Shown: one piece after another, positions 1 through 9,502 of the stretch
How the letters are laid out: each line of letters begins with the position of its first letter
How positions within the stretch are numbered: the first letter of the stretch is position 1
From: Azospirillum sp. 412522
Lineage (GTDB): Bacteria > Pseudomonadota > Alphaproteobacteria > Azospirillales > Azospirillaceae
Length of the DNA: 64,000 nucleotides
Assembly (NCBI RefSeq): GCF_019805165.1
Contig: NZ_RWIJ01000001.1
Coordinates: 290,077 to 354,076, forward strand
Direction: 5' to 3'
Made by a program: the position numbers and the translations under genes
Notes under the pieces: model-generated
The model's database searches: none
Told to the model about the DNA's origin: nothing
Seen by the model: only the letters and a program-made list of their open reading frames with translations

Positions 1-820
<820 letters not shown>

Positions 821-833
821 TCAAAACGAAAAT

Positions 834-858
834 CGGGGGCCGGTTGCCCGGCCCCCCG
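834..858 (-). terminator. Rho-independent terminator after rpmA
   Basis: A GC-rich inverted repeat (CGGGGGCCGG, loop TTGC, CCGGCCCCCG) lies between rpmA and obg. Read on the minus strand, it is followed by a T-rich run (ATTTTCGTTTT). It probably ends most rplU-rpmA transcripts, with some read-through into obg. Confidence 0.7.
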
Positions 859-914
859 ACTTTATCCCACAAGCGTGCAGGCCTGCGACACAGGCCGCGC
901 AACGACCCGACAGG

Positions 915-1199
915 TTACTCGGCAGCGACGGCCGGAACCTGGTCGTTGGCCGGAACGACGTTCACGAAGGTGCGGCCGTTCGAGCTGTGCTTGAAGTAGA
1001 CCTGACCGTCGGCCATCGCGAAGATGGTGTGGTCGCGGCCGAGGCCGACATTCTCGCCCGGGTGGAACTTGGTGCCACGCTGACGGACGATGATGTTGCC
1101 GGAGACGACGTTCTCGCCGCCGAAACGCTTCACGCCGAGACGGCGGCCGGCGGAGTCACGGCCGTTGCGGGACGAGCCGCCTGCCTTTTTGTGTGCCAT
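915..1199 (-). CDS. rpmA: 50S ribosomal protein L27
   Basis: L27 is the 50S protein whose N-terminal tail reaches the peptidyl-transferase centre. The 94 residues begin [18 protein letters not shown], the unprocessed L27 N-terminus seen in proteobacteria (no Firmicutes-type cleavable extension). The body is canonical ([31 protein letters not shown]). Length is slightly above the usual 85-90 because of an Ala/Val-rich C-terminal tail. It lies 55 bp downstream of rplU on the same strand and is surely co-transcribed with it. Confidence 0.98.
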   Translation of the reverse strand: MAHKKAGGSSRNGRDSAGRRLGVKRFGGENVVSGNIIVRQRGTKFHPGENVGLGRDHTIFAMADGQVYFKHSSNGRTFVNVVPANDQVPAVAAE

Positions 1200-1254
1200 G
1201 GGATGCTGCTCCTAAAACTGAAGAGACGCCGAATACCCTGTCCGGACGACCGGA

Positions 1255-1572
1255 TCAGGCCGCGCCGTTGATGCCGGTGATGCGCAGGACGGTCAGGTCC
1301 TGGCGGTGGCCGTTCTTGCGGCGGTAGTTCTGGCGGCGCTTCTTCTTGAAGACGATGATCTTCGGGCCGCGATCCTGGGCGACGACCTCGGCGACGACCG
1401 AGGCGCCAGCCACGGTCGGGGTGCCGATGGTGGTGGTGCCTGCGTCGCCGACCATCAGCACGTCATCGAGCGTGATGGAGGCGCCAGCATCGGCCTCGAG
1501 CTTCTCAACACGGATCACGTCGCCATTGGCGACCTTGTACTGCTTGCCGCCGGTGCGGATCACTGCAAACAT
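1255..1572 (-). CDS. rplU: 50S ribosomal protein L21
   Basis: L21 binds 23S rRNA in the large subunit. The 105-residue product starts [14 protein letters not shown], the invariant L21 N-terminus, and contains the RRKNGHRQ basic C-terminal motif. A GTG nine bases upstream (1581) would add three residues, but the ATG at 1572 matches family starts and has a weak AGGCAG ribosome-binding site. First gene of the rplU-rpmA unit. Confidence 0.97.
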   Translation of the reverse strand: MFAVIRTGGKQYKVANGDVIRVEKLEADAGASITLDDVLMVGDAGTTTIGTPTVAGASVVAEVVAQDRGPKIIVFKKKRRQNYRRKNGHRQDLTVLRITGINGAA

Positions 1573-1780
1573 TGTCGTCACTGCCTATGTCAAAACAAAC
1601 GGCGGGCTTCTCGCCCACCGTTGGATGCGCAAGCCCGTTCATGGGAGCGACGATCTATACTCAAGGTGGCCTGAGAGTCAACAGGGATGCAGCCCAAGGG
1701 CTTCGCATTTTTCTGCAAAAAAGGCTTGCGCGACCACAGGCGTTTATATAGGTTCCGCCCACCCCGCCAAACGGGGCAGC

Positions 1781-1870
1781 GGATGGGTGGCAGAGCGGTT
1801 GAATGCACCGCACTCGAAATGCGGCATACCTTCACGGGTATCGGGAGTTCGAATCTCCCCCCATCCGCCA
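1781..1870 (+). tRNA. tRNA-Ser (CGA)
   Basis: A 90-nt tRNA with encoded CCA. The acceptor GGATGGG pairs with CCCATCC, then G and CCA. The anticodon loop CTCGAAA sits on a CCGCA/TGCGG stem and gives anticodon CGA. The long variable arm typical of serine tRNAs is present, and the T arm is GGGAG TTCGAAT CTCCC. Confidence 0.95.
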
Positions 1871-1903
1871 TTCTCTCTCTTCCGGGAGAGAAATGATAGC
1901 AGG

Positions 1904-1937
1904 AAGCGCCAGCCGGATCGGCTAGGCGCTTTTTTCT
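1904..1937 (+). terminator. Rho-independent terminator after tRNA-Ser
   Basis: The stem AAGCGCC-AGCCG pairs with CGGCT-(A)-GGCGCTT around a GAT loop, followed directly by a T run (TTTTTTCTT). It lies 34 bp after the tRNA. Confidence 0.8.
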
Positions 1938-2099
1938 TGTCCGGGTTCCGGCCACCTCTGCCTAGGCCGACCGGGCCTCCCCTTTTTCTCCGCGTCGTCG
2001 CAATGGCCGTTCCCCCGGCTGGTTTGTTGGTCATGTCAACACCAACGCCCAAATCCCTTCGGTGCGATCCGCCAGGGATGCGACCGGAGGGGTGCCGCC

Positions 2100-2762
2100 A
2101 TGAACACGCTCAGCCGCCACGACGGGTGCCTGCGATTTTCCTATGTCGTCGAGGGCGGGCTGCGGGTCGAGGGCACCCACGACCCGGCGGAACAGGTGCT
2201 GATCCTGAAGGTGACGGCGCCGCAGGGTCGGGTGATTCATATGGACGCGGTTCCCTGCGGCGATCCCCGCGTGATCCTGGCAGCCCTCCGGGAGTGGGGC
2301 GAGCCGCCGGAGGAGGTGCGCGACGCGCTGCCGGCCTTGGGCGGCAATGCGATTCTGCTGGAAACCCGGCTCGGCGACTCGGTACGGGCCTCGGTCCGCC
2401 GCCATGGCATGAAGGTGGAGGTCGTCTTCATCGACGCCGACGGACGGCGGCTGGCGGAACTGCGGGCGGGCAGCCTCGGAGCGCTCGACGCCAAGGCCGG
2501 CGGGCTGTTGCGCCTGTCGCGACGGACCCGCGCGGTGCTCAGCGCCTGGCTGTCGGCCGAGCCGCTGTGGCTGGCGGCATTCCTGCTGGGCGGGCCGTTC
2601 CTGGGGGCTCTGCTGATCGTCTTCGGGGCGCAGGTTTCGCCGGAGCAGGTGTTGGTCACCGCCTATGCCGGCGCCGCCGGGCTGGTCGCCGCCTACGAAC
2701 TGCTGCGCGCCGGCTATGCCGAGTGGGTGTTGGCGCCGCCGGACGGCTTTCCGCGACAATGA
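2100..2762 (+). CDS. Hypothetical protein with C-terminal membrane hairpin
   Basis: I do not recognise the family of this 220-residue protein. The first 140 residues are soluble and beta-rich in appearance (LRFSYVVEGGLRV, VEVVFIDADGRRL). Residues about 152-205 form two hydrophobic helices (LWLAAFLLGGPFLGALLIVFG and VLVTAYAGAAGLVAAYELL) followed by a short tail. A strong GGAGGGG ribosome-binding site precedes ATG 2100. It is monocistronic between tRNA-Ser and the Cache protein. Codon use is typical of the genome, so it is probably a lineage-restricted membrane-anchored protein. Confidence 0.8.
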   Translation: MNTLSRHDGCLRFSYVVEGGLRVEGTHDPAEQVLILKVTAPQGRVIHMDAVPCGDPRVILAALREWGEPPEEVRDALPALGGNAILLETRLGDSVRASVRRHGMKVEVVFIDADGRRLAELRAGSLGALDAKAGGLLRLSRRTRAVLSAWLSAEPLWLAAFLLGGPFLGALLIVFGAQVSPEQVLVTAYAGAAGLVAAYELLRAGYAEWVLAPPDGFPRQ

Positions 2763-2926
2763 CGTTCCACCGTGTCGATTCTTCCGCCGAGCCGATGCGC
2801 GGCATTTAATCAGCATCACGGATCTTCCGGTTGACGGAAAAACAAGATCTGGTGCTGTGGCGTCGGCTTCCGGCGTCCGACCATCGCCATGCCCAATCAA
2901 AGGGCCAACGACTGGGAGGACATTAC

Positions 2927-3526
2927 ATGACGCGAACTCGATATTGGGTTGCCGGCTGCGCGGTTTCCCTTCTGTGCGCGGGCACGCTCTCCATGGCTTC
3001 CGCCGCCGATCCTGCATTGGAAGGAGCGGTGCGCAAGGCCGCCAGTCAACAGGCCCAGCCCTGGCTGGCCGACCCTGCGGTGGTCGGAGCGGTGACTTCG
3101 CAGAACGCCAGGCATGCCGGCATCGCCCAGGCCAAGATCGACGAGATGGACAACCAATGGAAGGCGGCGGCCAAGGCCGGCGGGGCCAACCCGGCCTTCG
3201 ATGCCATTGCGGCGAATGCGGTGTCCAAGCAGTTGAAGCAGGTGGTCGACGGCAGTGGCGGCCGGATCGTCGAGATCCTTCTCATGGACGATCACGGATT
3301 GAACGTCGGTCAGACTGCCGGGACCTCCGACTTCTGGCAGGGTGACGAACCCAAGTGGCAGAAGGTCTTCACCGGAAATGCCGATCTCTACATGACCGAC
3401 CCGGAGAAGGACGACAAGACCGGCGCCATGCTGACCGAGGCCAGCGTTCCGGTGCTGGACCCGGCGGGCAAGCAGAAGATCGGCGTGGCGATGATCGTGC
3501 TGGACACCGCGAAGCTGGGCCGGTAG
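2927..3526 (+). CDS. Secreted single-Cache (PDC-like) domain protein
   Basis: A 199-residue exported protein. Residues 1-26 are a Sec signal peptide (RTRYW, a hydrophobic core, then ASAADP cleavage region). The mature part looks like a Cache/PDC sensor. It has a long N-terminal helix, then VEILLMDDHGLNVGQT, the W-rich stretch TSDFWQGDEPKWQKVF, and VPVLDPAGKQKIGVAMIVLD, the usual ends of the Cache beta-sheet. No second membrane segment or signalling domain follows, so it is a free periplasmic ligand-binding domain. GGGAGGA lies 6 bp before ATG 2927; an in-frame upstream start at 2831 lacks such a site. Ligand and partner are unknown. Confidence 0.82.
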   Translation: MTRTRYWVAGCAVSLLCAGTLSMASAADPALEGAVRKAASQQAQPWLADPAVVGAVTSQNARHAGIAQAKIDEMDNQWKAAAKAGGANPAFDAIAANAVSKQLKQVVDGSGGRIVEILLMDDHGLNVGQTAGTSDFWQGDEPKWQKVFTGNADLYMTDPEKDDKTGAMLTEASVPVLDPAGKQKIGVAMIVLDTAKLGR

Positions 3527-3558
3527 GCGCGGCGCATACCAGAGGTTTGGCAAAGGGA

Positions 3559-3589
3559 AACGGCGCCCCGGATGGTCCGGGGCGCCGTT
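3559..3589. terminator. Bidirectional terminator hairpin
   Basis: A perfect 14-bp stem (AACGGCGCCCCGGA / TCCGGGGCGCCGTT) around TGG sits between the convergent Cache protein and hsp20 genes and can serve both. Confidence 0.7.
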
Positions 3590-3628
3590 CTCATATCCGC
3601 ATCAGGTGCGGACGGACCTCCTCAGGCG

Positions 3629-4117
3629 TCAGGCCGCCTGCTGGGTCAGCGCGGGAGCCGGAGCGGGCGATTCGACCTCCACCGACTGGTTGCCGGCGGC
3701 GGTGACGATCGGAATGCTCCGCGGCTTCATCGCTTCGGGTACCTCGCGCGCCAGCTCGATGTGCAGAAGGCCATTCTGAAGAGACGCGTTGGTCACCTTG
3801 ATGAAATCGGCCAGCTGAAAGCGGCGCTCGAACGCGCGGCCGGCGATACCCCGGTAGAGGAATTGGCCGGTCGGCTCGTCCTTCTTAGCTTTACCAGTGA
3901 CGGTCAACGAGTTCTGGTGAGCGACGATGTTGAGGTCATCCATACCGAAGCCGGCGACGGCCATGGTGATCCGGTACGAATCCTCGCTCAGCTTTTCGAT
4001 GTTGTAGGGCGGATAGGATGCCGCCTCGTCACCGGTGGTCGCGGTCTCCAGCAGACGCGACAGCCTGTCGAAACCGACGGTGGAACGGAACAGCGGCGAA
4101 AGATCATAGCTGCGCAT
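3629..4117 (-). CDS. Small heat-shock protein, Hsp20 family (IbpA-like)
   Basis: An ATP-independent holdase chaperone that keeps unfolding proteins soluble. The 162 residues start MRSYDLSPLFRSTVGFDRL, the IbpA-type N-terminus. The alpha-crystallin domain (about 38-130) includes YRITMAVAGF, LTVTGKAKKDE and the RAFERRFQLAD segment; LLHIELAREVPE and an I-P-I near the tail give the oligomerisation motif. An Ala/Pro-rich tail follows. The 5' leader carries a ROSE-type thermosensor that masks the ribosome-binding site, and a heat-shock sigma-factor-like promoter lies about 125-150 bp upstream. Expression should therefore rise on heat at both levels. Confidence 0.95.
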   Translation of the reverse strand: MRSYDLSPLFRSTVGFDRLSRLLETATTGDEAASYPPYNIEKLSEDSYRITMAVAGFGMDDLNIVAHQNSLTVTGKAKKDEPTGQFLYRGIAGRAFERRFQLADFIKVTNASLQNGLLHIELAREVPEAMKPRSIPIVTAAGNQSVEVESPAPAPALTQQAA

Positions 4118-4121
4118 GACA

Positions 4122-4141
4122 TATCCTCCGAAAGAGCGATA
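4122..4141 (-). promoter_or_regulatory. ROSE-like RNA thermometer helix masking the hsp20 RBS
   Basis: On the minus strand the RNA reads UAUCGCUC-UUUCG-GAGGAUA, directly before AUGUC-AUG. UAUC and CUC pair with GAG and GAUA, leaving one bulged G. This is the ROSE hallmark, where a U(U/C)GCU element pairs with the AGGA of the ribosome-binding site. Heat should melt it and free GGAGGA. The base pairing is seen directly; the function is inferred from the ROSE family of rhizobial hsp20 genes. Confidence 0.8.
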
Positions 4142-4149
4142 CGGCCGTC

Positions 4150-4195
4150 GAGGACCACGTCATCGGTCGGTCCTCTGAGGGCTGGCCCAAGGGCC
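4150..4195 (-). promoter_or_regulatory. Upstream hairpins of the hsp20 5' leader
   Basis: Two further stem-loops precede the thermometer. One is GAGGACC/GGTCCTC (4150-4156 with 4169-4175), the other GGCCC/GGGCC (4184-4188 with 4191-4195). ROSE leaders normally have two or three stable 5' hairpins before the temperature-sensitive one, so these complete the architecture. Confidence 0.6.
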
Positions 4196-4240
4196 GGTTT
4201 GGTGGCGGACCCCGTATGGGCATCCGCCGGACGAGCGAGA

Positions 4241-4267
4241 GATAATCGGCGCTTTTTTCCGTTCAAG
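4241..4267 (-). promoter_or_regulatory. Putative RpoH (sigma-32) promoter of hsp20
   Basis: On the minus strand CTTGAA (4262-4267) is followed about 14 bp later by a CCGATTAT-like -10 region (4241-4249). CTTGAA is the alphaproteobacterial heat-shock -35 element. The -10 match to CCCCAT-type sequence is only partial. Confidence 0.5.
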
Positions 4268-4395
4268 AGGGTGGTCTCACAAAGTCCGGCCACGCCCCGA
4301 CTGGGGTTGCCGGGTACCGCCCAGTCACCAATTGTTAATCAGTTGCGGCAAGGCTCACGCTAGGGCCGTAAGTCCGCGGGAGGGGGCCGACGACC

Positions 4396-4824
4396 ATGAC
4401 TTCGCATACCTTCTTCTTCAACGGTCCCTACGACGAGACCATGGCCCTCTTGATCGAGGCGCGGAATTACATCGCCTATCATGATGCGGCCGAACACCGG
4501 AAACTGCCGCCGCAGGTGCGTCTGCAGATCTCGTACGAATCCATGCGGGTGACCAGCCGCCTGACCCAGGTGATGGCGTGGCTGCTGGCGCAGAAGGCCG
4601 TCCATGCCGGCGAGATGTCGAAGGAGCAGGCGGCGAGCGAGGATTTCGCGCTGTCCGGCGGCGAGATCTGTTCCGACCCCAGCGGCCCCGACAACGAGGA
4701 ACTGCCGTCCGGTCTGCGCAGTCTGCTGGAGCGCAGCCACAGCCTGTATATGCGGGTCTACCGGCTCGACGCCATGGTCCGCGCCGATGTGGAGCGCGAG
4801 GCCGCCGCCGCGGCGGTGGGGTAG
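4396..4824 (+). CDS. rcdA: DUF1465 protein, RcdA-like (regulator of CtrA degradation)
   Basis: A 142-residue alpha-helical protein of the DUF1465 family, whose Caulobacter member RcdA is a ClpXP adaptor helping degrade the cell-cycle regulator CtrA. Typical features are the N-terminal FFNGPYDETMALLIEARNYI helix, a central YESMRVTSRLTQVMAWLL helix, an acidic loop, and the terminal SLYMRVYRLD segment. An RBS-like GGGAGGGGG lies upstream. The family assignment is firm; the exact adaptor role in this organism is inference. Monocistronic, ended by the hairpin at 4851. Confidence 0.88.
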   Translation: MTSHTFFFNGPYDETMALLIEARNYIAYHDAAEHRKLPPQVRLQISYESMRVTSRLTQVMAWLLAQKAVHAGEMSKEQAASEDFALSGGEICSDPSGPDNEELPSGLRSLLERSHSLYMRVYRLDAMVRADVEREAAAAAVG

Positions 4825-4850
4825 CCGCTTCCTGCGGATAGCGCACAAAC

Positions 4851-4885
4851 GAAAAGGGCGTCCGAACCGGTCGGACGCCCTTTTC
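4851..4885. terminator. Bidirectional terminator between rcdA-like and rpmE
   Basis: A perfect 14-bp stem (GAAAAGGGCGTCCG / CGGACGCCCTTTTC) around AACCGGT, with A and T runs on the two sides, sits between convergent genes. Confidence 0.85.
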
Positions 4886-4914
4886 GCATCGGCAGGATAG
4901 AAGCGCGGTAACGC

Positions 4915-5139
4915 TTACTTCTTGAGGCCGAAGTTCGCGAAGCGCTTGTTGAACTTGGCGATCTGCCCGCCGGTGTCCAGCAGCTTCTGCACGCCGGTCC
5001 AGGCCGGGTGCGACTTCGGGTCGATGTCGAGGCGCAGCGTGTCGCCCGGCTTGCCCATGGTGGAGCGGGTCGTGAACGAGCTGCCGTCGGTCATGACCAC
5101 GGTGATCTCGTGATAGTCGGGATGGATGTCAGTCTTCAT
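4915..5139 (-). CDS. rpmE: 50S ribosomal protein L31
   Basis: Ribosomal protein L31, 74 residues, starting [19 protein letters not shown]. The zinc-binding CxxC pair of the classical form is absent, so this is the Cys-less form common in alphaproteobacteria. An in-frame GTG at 5196 would extend it by 19 residues, but ATG 5139 has AGGA 8-10 bp upstream and matches family starts. Confidence 0.97.
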   Translation of the reverse strand: MKTDIHPDYHEITVVMTDGSSFTTRSTMGKPGDTLRLDIDPKSHPAWTGVQKLLDTGGQIAKFNKRFANFGLKK

Positions 5140-5348
5140 GGCCGGGGTTCCTGCAAAGCGAGCGGCGTCTATACCAAAACGCCCCTGCCGGTGCAACCCC
5201 GGAATCGACCCCCGTTCACGCTGTCCGTGACCGCTTCCATGGTCATTTTGCGGGCGGTTTCGCCTGATCGTCGCCTTGTTGGCGTCCTTGCACCACGCTA
5301 TATGCCAGCGATCCGCAGCAATAACCCCAACAGAGAAGCGGGAACCGC

Positions 5349-7166
5349 GTGGCTCGCCAACCCTCCCCAGACATGATCGCCGCCTCCGCCCGCGGCGAGG
5401 CGGATGCCCGCCGCCGCGACCTCGGCCCCCTGCGCCGGCTGGTGCCGTTCCTGCTTCCCTACAGATGGCGCATCCTGGGCGCCATGGTGGCGCTGACCGT
5501 GGCCGCCGGCACCGTGCTCGGGATGGGGCAGGGGATGCGGGTGCTGATCGACCAGGGCTTCGCCGGCGGCGACACCTCGCTGCTCGACCGGGCGCTGCTG
5601 GTGCTGCTGGGGGTGATCGCGCTGATGGCGGCCTCCACCTATGGCCGCTTCTATCTGGTCAGCTGGATCGGCGAGCGGGTGGTCGCCGACATCCGCCGCG
5701 CCGTCTACGACCATGTGCTGACCCTGTCGCCCGGCTTCTTCGAGACGACCAAGACCGGCGAGATCCTGTCGCGGCTGACCACCGACACCACCCTGCTGCA
5801 GGTGGTGGTCGGATCCTCCGCCTCCATCGCGCTGCGCAACGCACTGCTGTTCCTCGGCGGCACGGGCATGCTGCTGATCACCTCGCCCAAGCTGACCGGT
5901 CTGGTGGCGCTGGTGGTGCCGCTGGTGGTGGCGCCGATCATCTTCTTCGGCCGGCGGGTCCGCAAGCTGTCGCGCGACAGCCAGGACCGCATCGCCGACA
6001 TCGGCTCCTTCGTCGAGGAGACGCTGGCCGCCATCCGCACGGTCCAGGCCTTCACCCACGAGGCCATCGACCGCACCCTGTTCGGCCGGCGGGTGGAGGA
6101 GGCGTTCGACGTCGCCATCCGCCGCGTGCGGGTGCGGGCGGTGATGACGGTGATCGTCATCGTCCTGGTGTTCGGCGCCGTCGGCATCATCCTGTGGATC
6201 GGCGGCCATGACGTGGTGGCGGGGCGCATCACGCCGGGCGAACTGTCGGCCTTCGTCATCTATTCGGTGGTCGTCGCCGGGTCGGTCGGTGCCATCAGCG
6301 AGGTGATCGGCGATCTCCAGCGCGCCGCCGGCGCCACCGAGCGGCTGTTCAGCCTGCTCGCCGTCGAGTCGGAGATCCAAGCGCCGGCAGCGCCGAAGCC
6401 GCTGCCGCTTCCGGCGGCGGGGGCGCTGTCCTTCGACGCTGTCCGCTTCCATTACCCGTCGCGGCCCGACTGGGCGGCGCTGGAGGGTTTCTCGCTGGAC
6501 GTGAAGCCGGGCGAGCGGGTGGCTCTGGTCGGCCCGTCGGGTGCCGGCAAATCGACGGTGTTCCAGCTTCTGCTGCGCTATTACGACCCGCAGGCCGGAT
6601 CGGTGCGGCTCGACGGCGTCGATGTGCGCGATGCCGACCCGGTGGAGGTGCGCCGCCGGCTCGGCCTCGTCTCGCAGGATCCGGTGGTCTTCTCCGCCGA
6701 CGCCTGGGAGAACATCCGCTACGGCCGCCCCGACGCTTCGGATGCCGAAGTGCGCGCTGCCGCCGAGGCCGCCCACGCGTTGGACTTCCTCGATGCGCTG
6801 CCGGAGGGGTTCGCCACCTTCCTGGGCGAGAAGGGCGTGCGGCTGTCCGGCGGCCAGCGCCAGCGCCTCGCCATCGCCCGCGCCATCCTGCGCGACCCGC
6901 CCGTGCTGCTGCTGGACGAGGCGACCAGCGCGCTCGACGCGGAGAGCGAGCGGATGGTGCAGGATGCGCTCGACCGGCTGATGCATGGCCGCACGACGCT
7001 GATCGTCGCCCACCGGCTGGCGACGGTGCTGAACGCCGACCGCATCGTGGTGATGGACCAGGGCCGCGTGGTGGAGACCGGCACCCATGGCGAACTGGTG
7101 GCGCAGGGCGGGCTCTACGCAAGGCTGGCGGCGTTGCAGTTCGACCGGGCGGAGGGCTTGGTGTAG
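5349..7166 (+). CDS. ABC exporter half-transporter (MsbA/LmrA type)
   Basis: A 605-residue fused permease-ATPase that should work as a homodimer exporting lipids or hydrophobic compounds. Residues about 35-320 form six membrane helices (type I exporter fold). The nucleotide-binding domain follows, with Walker [10 protein letters not shown] (about 395), Q-loop SQDPVVF, signature LSGGQRQR (about 498), Walker [13 protein letters not shown] (about 518) and the H-loop VAHRL. All catalytic motifs are intact. The start is GTG 5349, or ATG 5373 eight residues later. The substrate cannot be told; the neighbouring ABC-2 permease belongs to a different transporter class. Confidence 0.94.
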   Translation: MARQPSPDMIAASARGEADARRRDLGPLRRLVPFLLPYRWRILGAMVALTVAAGTVLGMGQGMRVLIDQGFAGGDTSLLDRALLVLLGVIALMAASTYGRFYLVSWIGERVVADIRRAVYDHVLTLSPGFFETTKTGEILSRLTTDTTLLQVVVGSSASIALRNALLFLGGTGMLLITSPKLTGLVALVVPLVVAPIIFFGRRVRKLSRDSQDRIADIGSFVEETLAAIRTVQAFTHEAIDRTLFGRRVEEAFDVAIRRVRVRAVMTVIVIVLVFGAVGIILWIGGHDVVAGRITPGELSAFVIYSVVVAGSVGAISEVIGDLQRAAGATERLFSLLAVESEIQAPAAPKPLPLPAAGALSFDAVRFHYPSRPDWAALEGFSLDVKPGERVALVGPSGAGKSTVFQLLLRYYDPQAGSVRLDGVDVRDADPVEVRRRLGLVSQDPVVFSADAWENIRYGRPDASDAEVRAAAEAAHALDFLDALPEGFATFLGEKGVRLSGGQRQRLAIARAILRDPPVLLLDEATSALDAESERMVQDALDRLMHGRTTLIVAHRLATVLNADRIVVMDQGRVVETGTHGELVAQGGLYARLAALQFDRAEGLV

Positions 7167-7232
7167 GGACATCGACGCGTCCACCCGAAGCGCGCTACCC
7201 TTTCCGCCATCCCCACTCCTTGAGGCAGTGCG

Positions 7233-8366
7233 ATGGCGCGGATATCGGCGGGCCGCCTGATGGCGGTGATGGTGAAGGAGTTCATCCAGATGAGGCGCGA
7301 CCGGCTGACCTTCGCCATGATGGTGGGGGTGCCGATCCTGCAACTGATCCTGTTCGGGTTCGCCATCAACTCCGACCCCAAGGCGCTGCCGACCGCGGTT
7401 CTGGTCGCCGACTCCAGCCCCTTCGCCCGCACGCTGGTCGCGGCGATGGAGAATTCCCGCTATTTCGCCGTCGCCCGGACCGCGGCGTCGGAGGCCGAGA
7501 TCGACCGGCTGCTGGCGGAAGGGGAGGTGCAGTTCGCCGTCACCATCCCCGTTGGCTTTGCCCGCGATCTCCAACGCGGCGCCCGTCCGGTCCTGCTGGT
7601 GGAAGCCGATGCGACCGATCCGGCGGCGACCAGCAATGCCCTGTCGGCGCTGACCGCCATCGCCCGGCAGGCGCTGAACCCCGACCTGACCGGGCCGTTG
7701 GCATCCCTGCGCACCGGTCCGGACCCGGTGGAGCTGCGTGTCCACCGCCGCTACAACCCGGAAGGCATCACCCAATACAACGTCGTCCCCGGCCTGATGG
7801 GCGTGGTGCTGACCATGACCATGGTGATGATGACGGCGCTCGCCGTCACCCGCGAGCGGGAGCGCGGGACCATGGAGAACCTGCTGGCCATGCCGGTCCG
7901 TCCGTTCGAGGTGATGCTGGGCAAGATCGTGCCCTTCGTCGTCGTCGGCTATGTCCAGGTGCTGCTGATCGTGGTGGCGGCGCGGCTGCTGTTCGGCGTG
8001 CCGGTCGTCGGCAGCCTCGGGCTGCTCTCCGCCGTGCTGATCCTGTTCATCGCCGCCAATCTGGCCGTCGGCTTCACCTTCTCCACGCTGGCGCGCAACC
8101 AGTTGCAGGCGATGCAGATGTCCTTCTTCTTCTTCCTGCCGTCGATGCTGCTGTCCGGCTTCATGTTCCCCTTCCGCGGCATGCCCGGCTGGGCGCAGGC
8201 GGTGGGCGAGGTTCTGCCGCTGACCCATTTCCTGCGCATCGTCCGCGGCATCCTGCTGAAAGGGAACGGGCTGGCCGAGATCGCGGCGGAGGTGCTGGCG
8301 CTGGCGCTGTTCCTGACGGTGGTGACCGTGGTGGCGTTGAAACGCTATCGCCAGACTCTGGACTGA
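7233..8366 (+). CDS. ABC-2 type permease (YbhS/YbhR-like)
   Basis: A 377-residue inner-membrane permease of the ABC-2 family related to YbhS/YhhJ. The order is one N-terminal helix (FAMMVGVPILQLILFGFAI), a large periplasmic domain (about 50-170), then five helices in the C-terminal half. The conserved ABC-2 coupling segment ALAVTRERERGTMENLLAMPV and FMFPFRGMP are present. Such permeases need a separate ATPase and usually an HlyD-like partner; neither is adjacent. The upstream exporter has its own ATPase and is not the expected YbhF type. It lies 66 bp after the exporter and may be co-transcribed. Confidence 0.9.
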   Translation: MARISAGRLMAVMVKEFIQMRRDRLTFAMMVGVPILQLILFGFAINSDPKALPTAVLVADSSPFARTLVAAMENSRYFAVARTAASEAEIDRLLAEGEVQFAVTIPVGFARDLQRGARPVLLVEADATDPAATSNALSALTAIARQALNPDLTGPLASLRTGPDPVELRVHRRYNPEGITQYNVVPGLMGVVLTMTMVMMTALAVTRERERGTMENLLAMPVRPFEVMLGKIVPFVVVGYVQVLLIVVAARLLFGVPVVGSLGLLSAVLILFIAANLAVGFTFSTLARNQLQAMQMSFFFFLPSMLLSGFMFPFRGMPGWAQAVGEVLPLTHFLRIVRGILLKGNGLAEIAAEVLALALFLTVVTVVALKRYRQTLD

Positions 8367-8533
8367 GCGGCCGGCCTCTCCGCCTTCCTTCCGCCATGGG
8401 GCGCACCACGGATGGGCCGCGCCCGCGTCTGTCCGTTCGGTTGTGCTGCCGGGACATCTCCTCCATCATTCCTTAACCGCGACCCGCTATAGCCGTAGCA
8501 GTGGCGGGGCTGACGGCTATGCGGGGGACGGAT

Positions 8534-9502
8534 ATGGGATTTCGCGCTATTGGCGGGCGTGCCTTCAAGGCGGTCGCATGCGTCGGGCTGGCCGTCGCCC
8601 TGCTGGCGGCGGGCGAGGCCGACGCCAAGTCGCGGAAGAAGAAGCCGGCGCCGATCCCGGTCTATGCCACCAGCGTCGCCTGGGGGTCCGTCACCGGCCC
8701 GTCGCTGGGTGCGCCGCGATCCATCGGCGGGTATGCCGCCGGCTGCATCGCCGGTGCCCGCGCCCTGCCGCCTGAAGGCGTCGGCTATCAGGTGATCCGG
8801 CTGTCGCGCCAGCGCAACTATGGTCATCCGGTGCTGGTCGACATGCTCCGCGACTTCGGCCAGCGGGTGGCGCTCGCCGGGCTGGGCACCGCCCTGATCG
8901 GCGACATGGGGCAGGCGCGTGGCGGGCCGATGCCGTCGGGCCATGCCAGCCACCAGATCGGGCTGGATGCCGACGTCTGGCTGCGGCTGGACCTGCCGCC
9001 GATGGGCCGCGCCGGGCGCGAGCGGCTCGACGAGGTCAAATATGTCGATTACGACCGCATGCGCATCACCGGCGACTGGTCGGACCGGCAGGCGAAGCTG
9101 ATCCAGATCGCGGCCAGCGATGCCCGTGTCGCCCGCATCTTCGTCAATCCGGCGATCAAGCTGGCGATGTGCCAGCGCAGCTGGGCCGACCGCGGCTTCC
9201 TCAACAAGCTGCGGCCCTGGCATGGCCATGACGGCCACATGCACATCCGTCTGAACTGCCCCGCCGGCAGCCCGCAATGCGAGCAGCAGGATGCCCAGCC
9301 GGAAGGCGACGGCTGTGGGGACGAGTTGATGTCGTGGCTGGACAGCGCAGCTCCCGCGACCGAGCATCCGCCGGGCTACAAGCCCGAACCGCGGGTGGTC
9401 CGCAAGATGCCGGCGGCCTGTGCCCCCGTGCTGAACGCGGCGGGCACCCGCATGGCCTCGCTGGCCGACTCCGCGGTGGTGCCGGCCAAGGAGGCGCGGT
9501 GA
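8534..9502 (+). CDS. mepA: Penicillin-insensitive murein endopeptidase MepA
   Basis: A periplasmic LAS-family zinc endopeptidase that cuts D-alanyl-meso-diaminopimelate cross-links in peptidoglycan. The 322 residues begin with a signal peptide (MGFRAIGGRAFKAVACVGLA..., cleavage near GEADA). The zinc site is visible as SGHASHQIGLDADVW (His and Asp ligands) and WHGHDGHMHIRL (third His). A Cys-rich C-terminal part (CPAGSPQCEQQ, DGCGDE) matches MepA disulfides. ATG 8534 is preferred over ATG 8501 because GGGGGACGG lies just before it and it gives a clean signal peptide. Confidence 0.92.
   Translation: MGFRAIGGRAFKAVACVGLAVALLAAGEADAKSRKKKPAPIPVYATSVAWGSVTGPSLGAPRSIGGYAAGCIAGARALPPEGVGYQVIRLSRQRNYGHPVLVDMLRDFGQRVALAGLGTALIGDMGQARGGPMPSGHASHQIGLDADVWLRLDLPPMGRAGRERLDEVKYVDYDRMRITGDWSDRQAKLIQIAASDARVARIFVNPAIKLAMCQRSWADRGFLNKLRPWHGHDGHMHIRLNCPAGSPQCEQQDAQPEGDGCGDELMSWLDSAAPATEHPPGYKPEPRVVRKMPAACAPVLNAAGTRMASLADSAVVPAKEAR

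Noticed and set aside
1871..1892. Small hairpin TTCTCTC...GAGAGAA just after tRNA-Ser
   Set aside because: Too short and loop-poor; the stronger terminator is at 1904.
5298..8228. Very long antisense open frame over the ABC transporter genes
   Set aside because: Its composition (His, Arg, Gln, Asp-rich) is the usual shadow of GC-rich coding on the other strand, and the plus-strand proteins have intact motifs.
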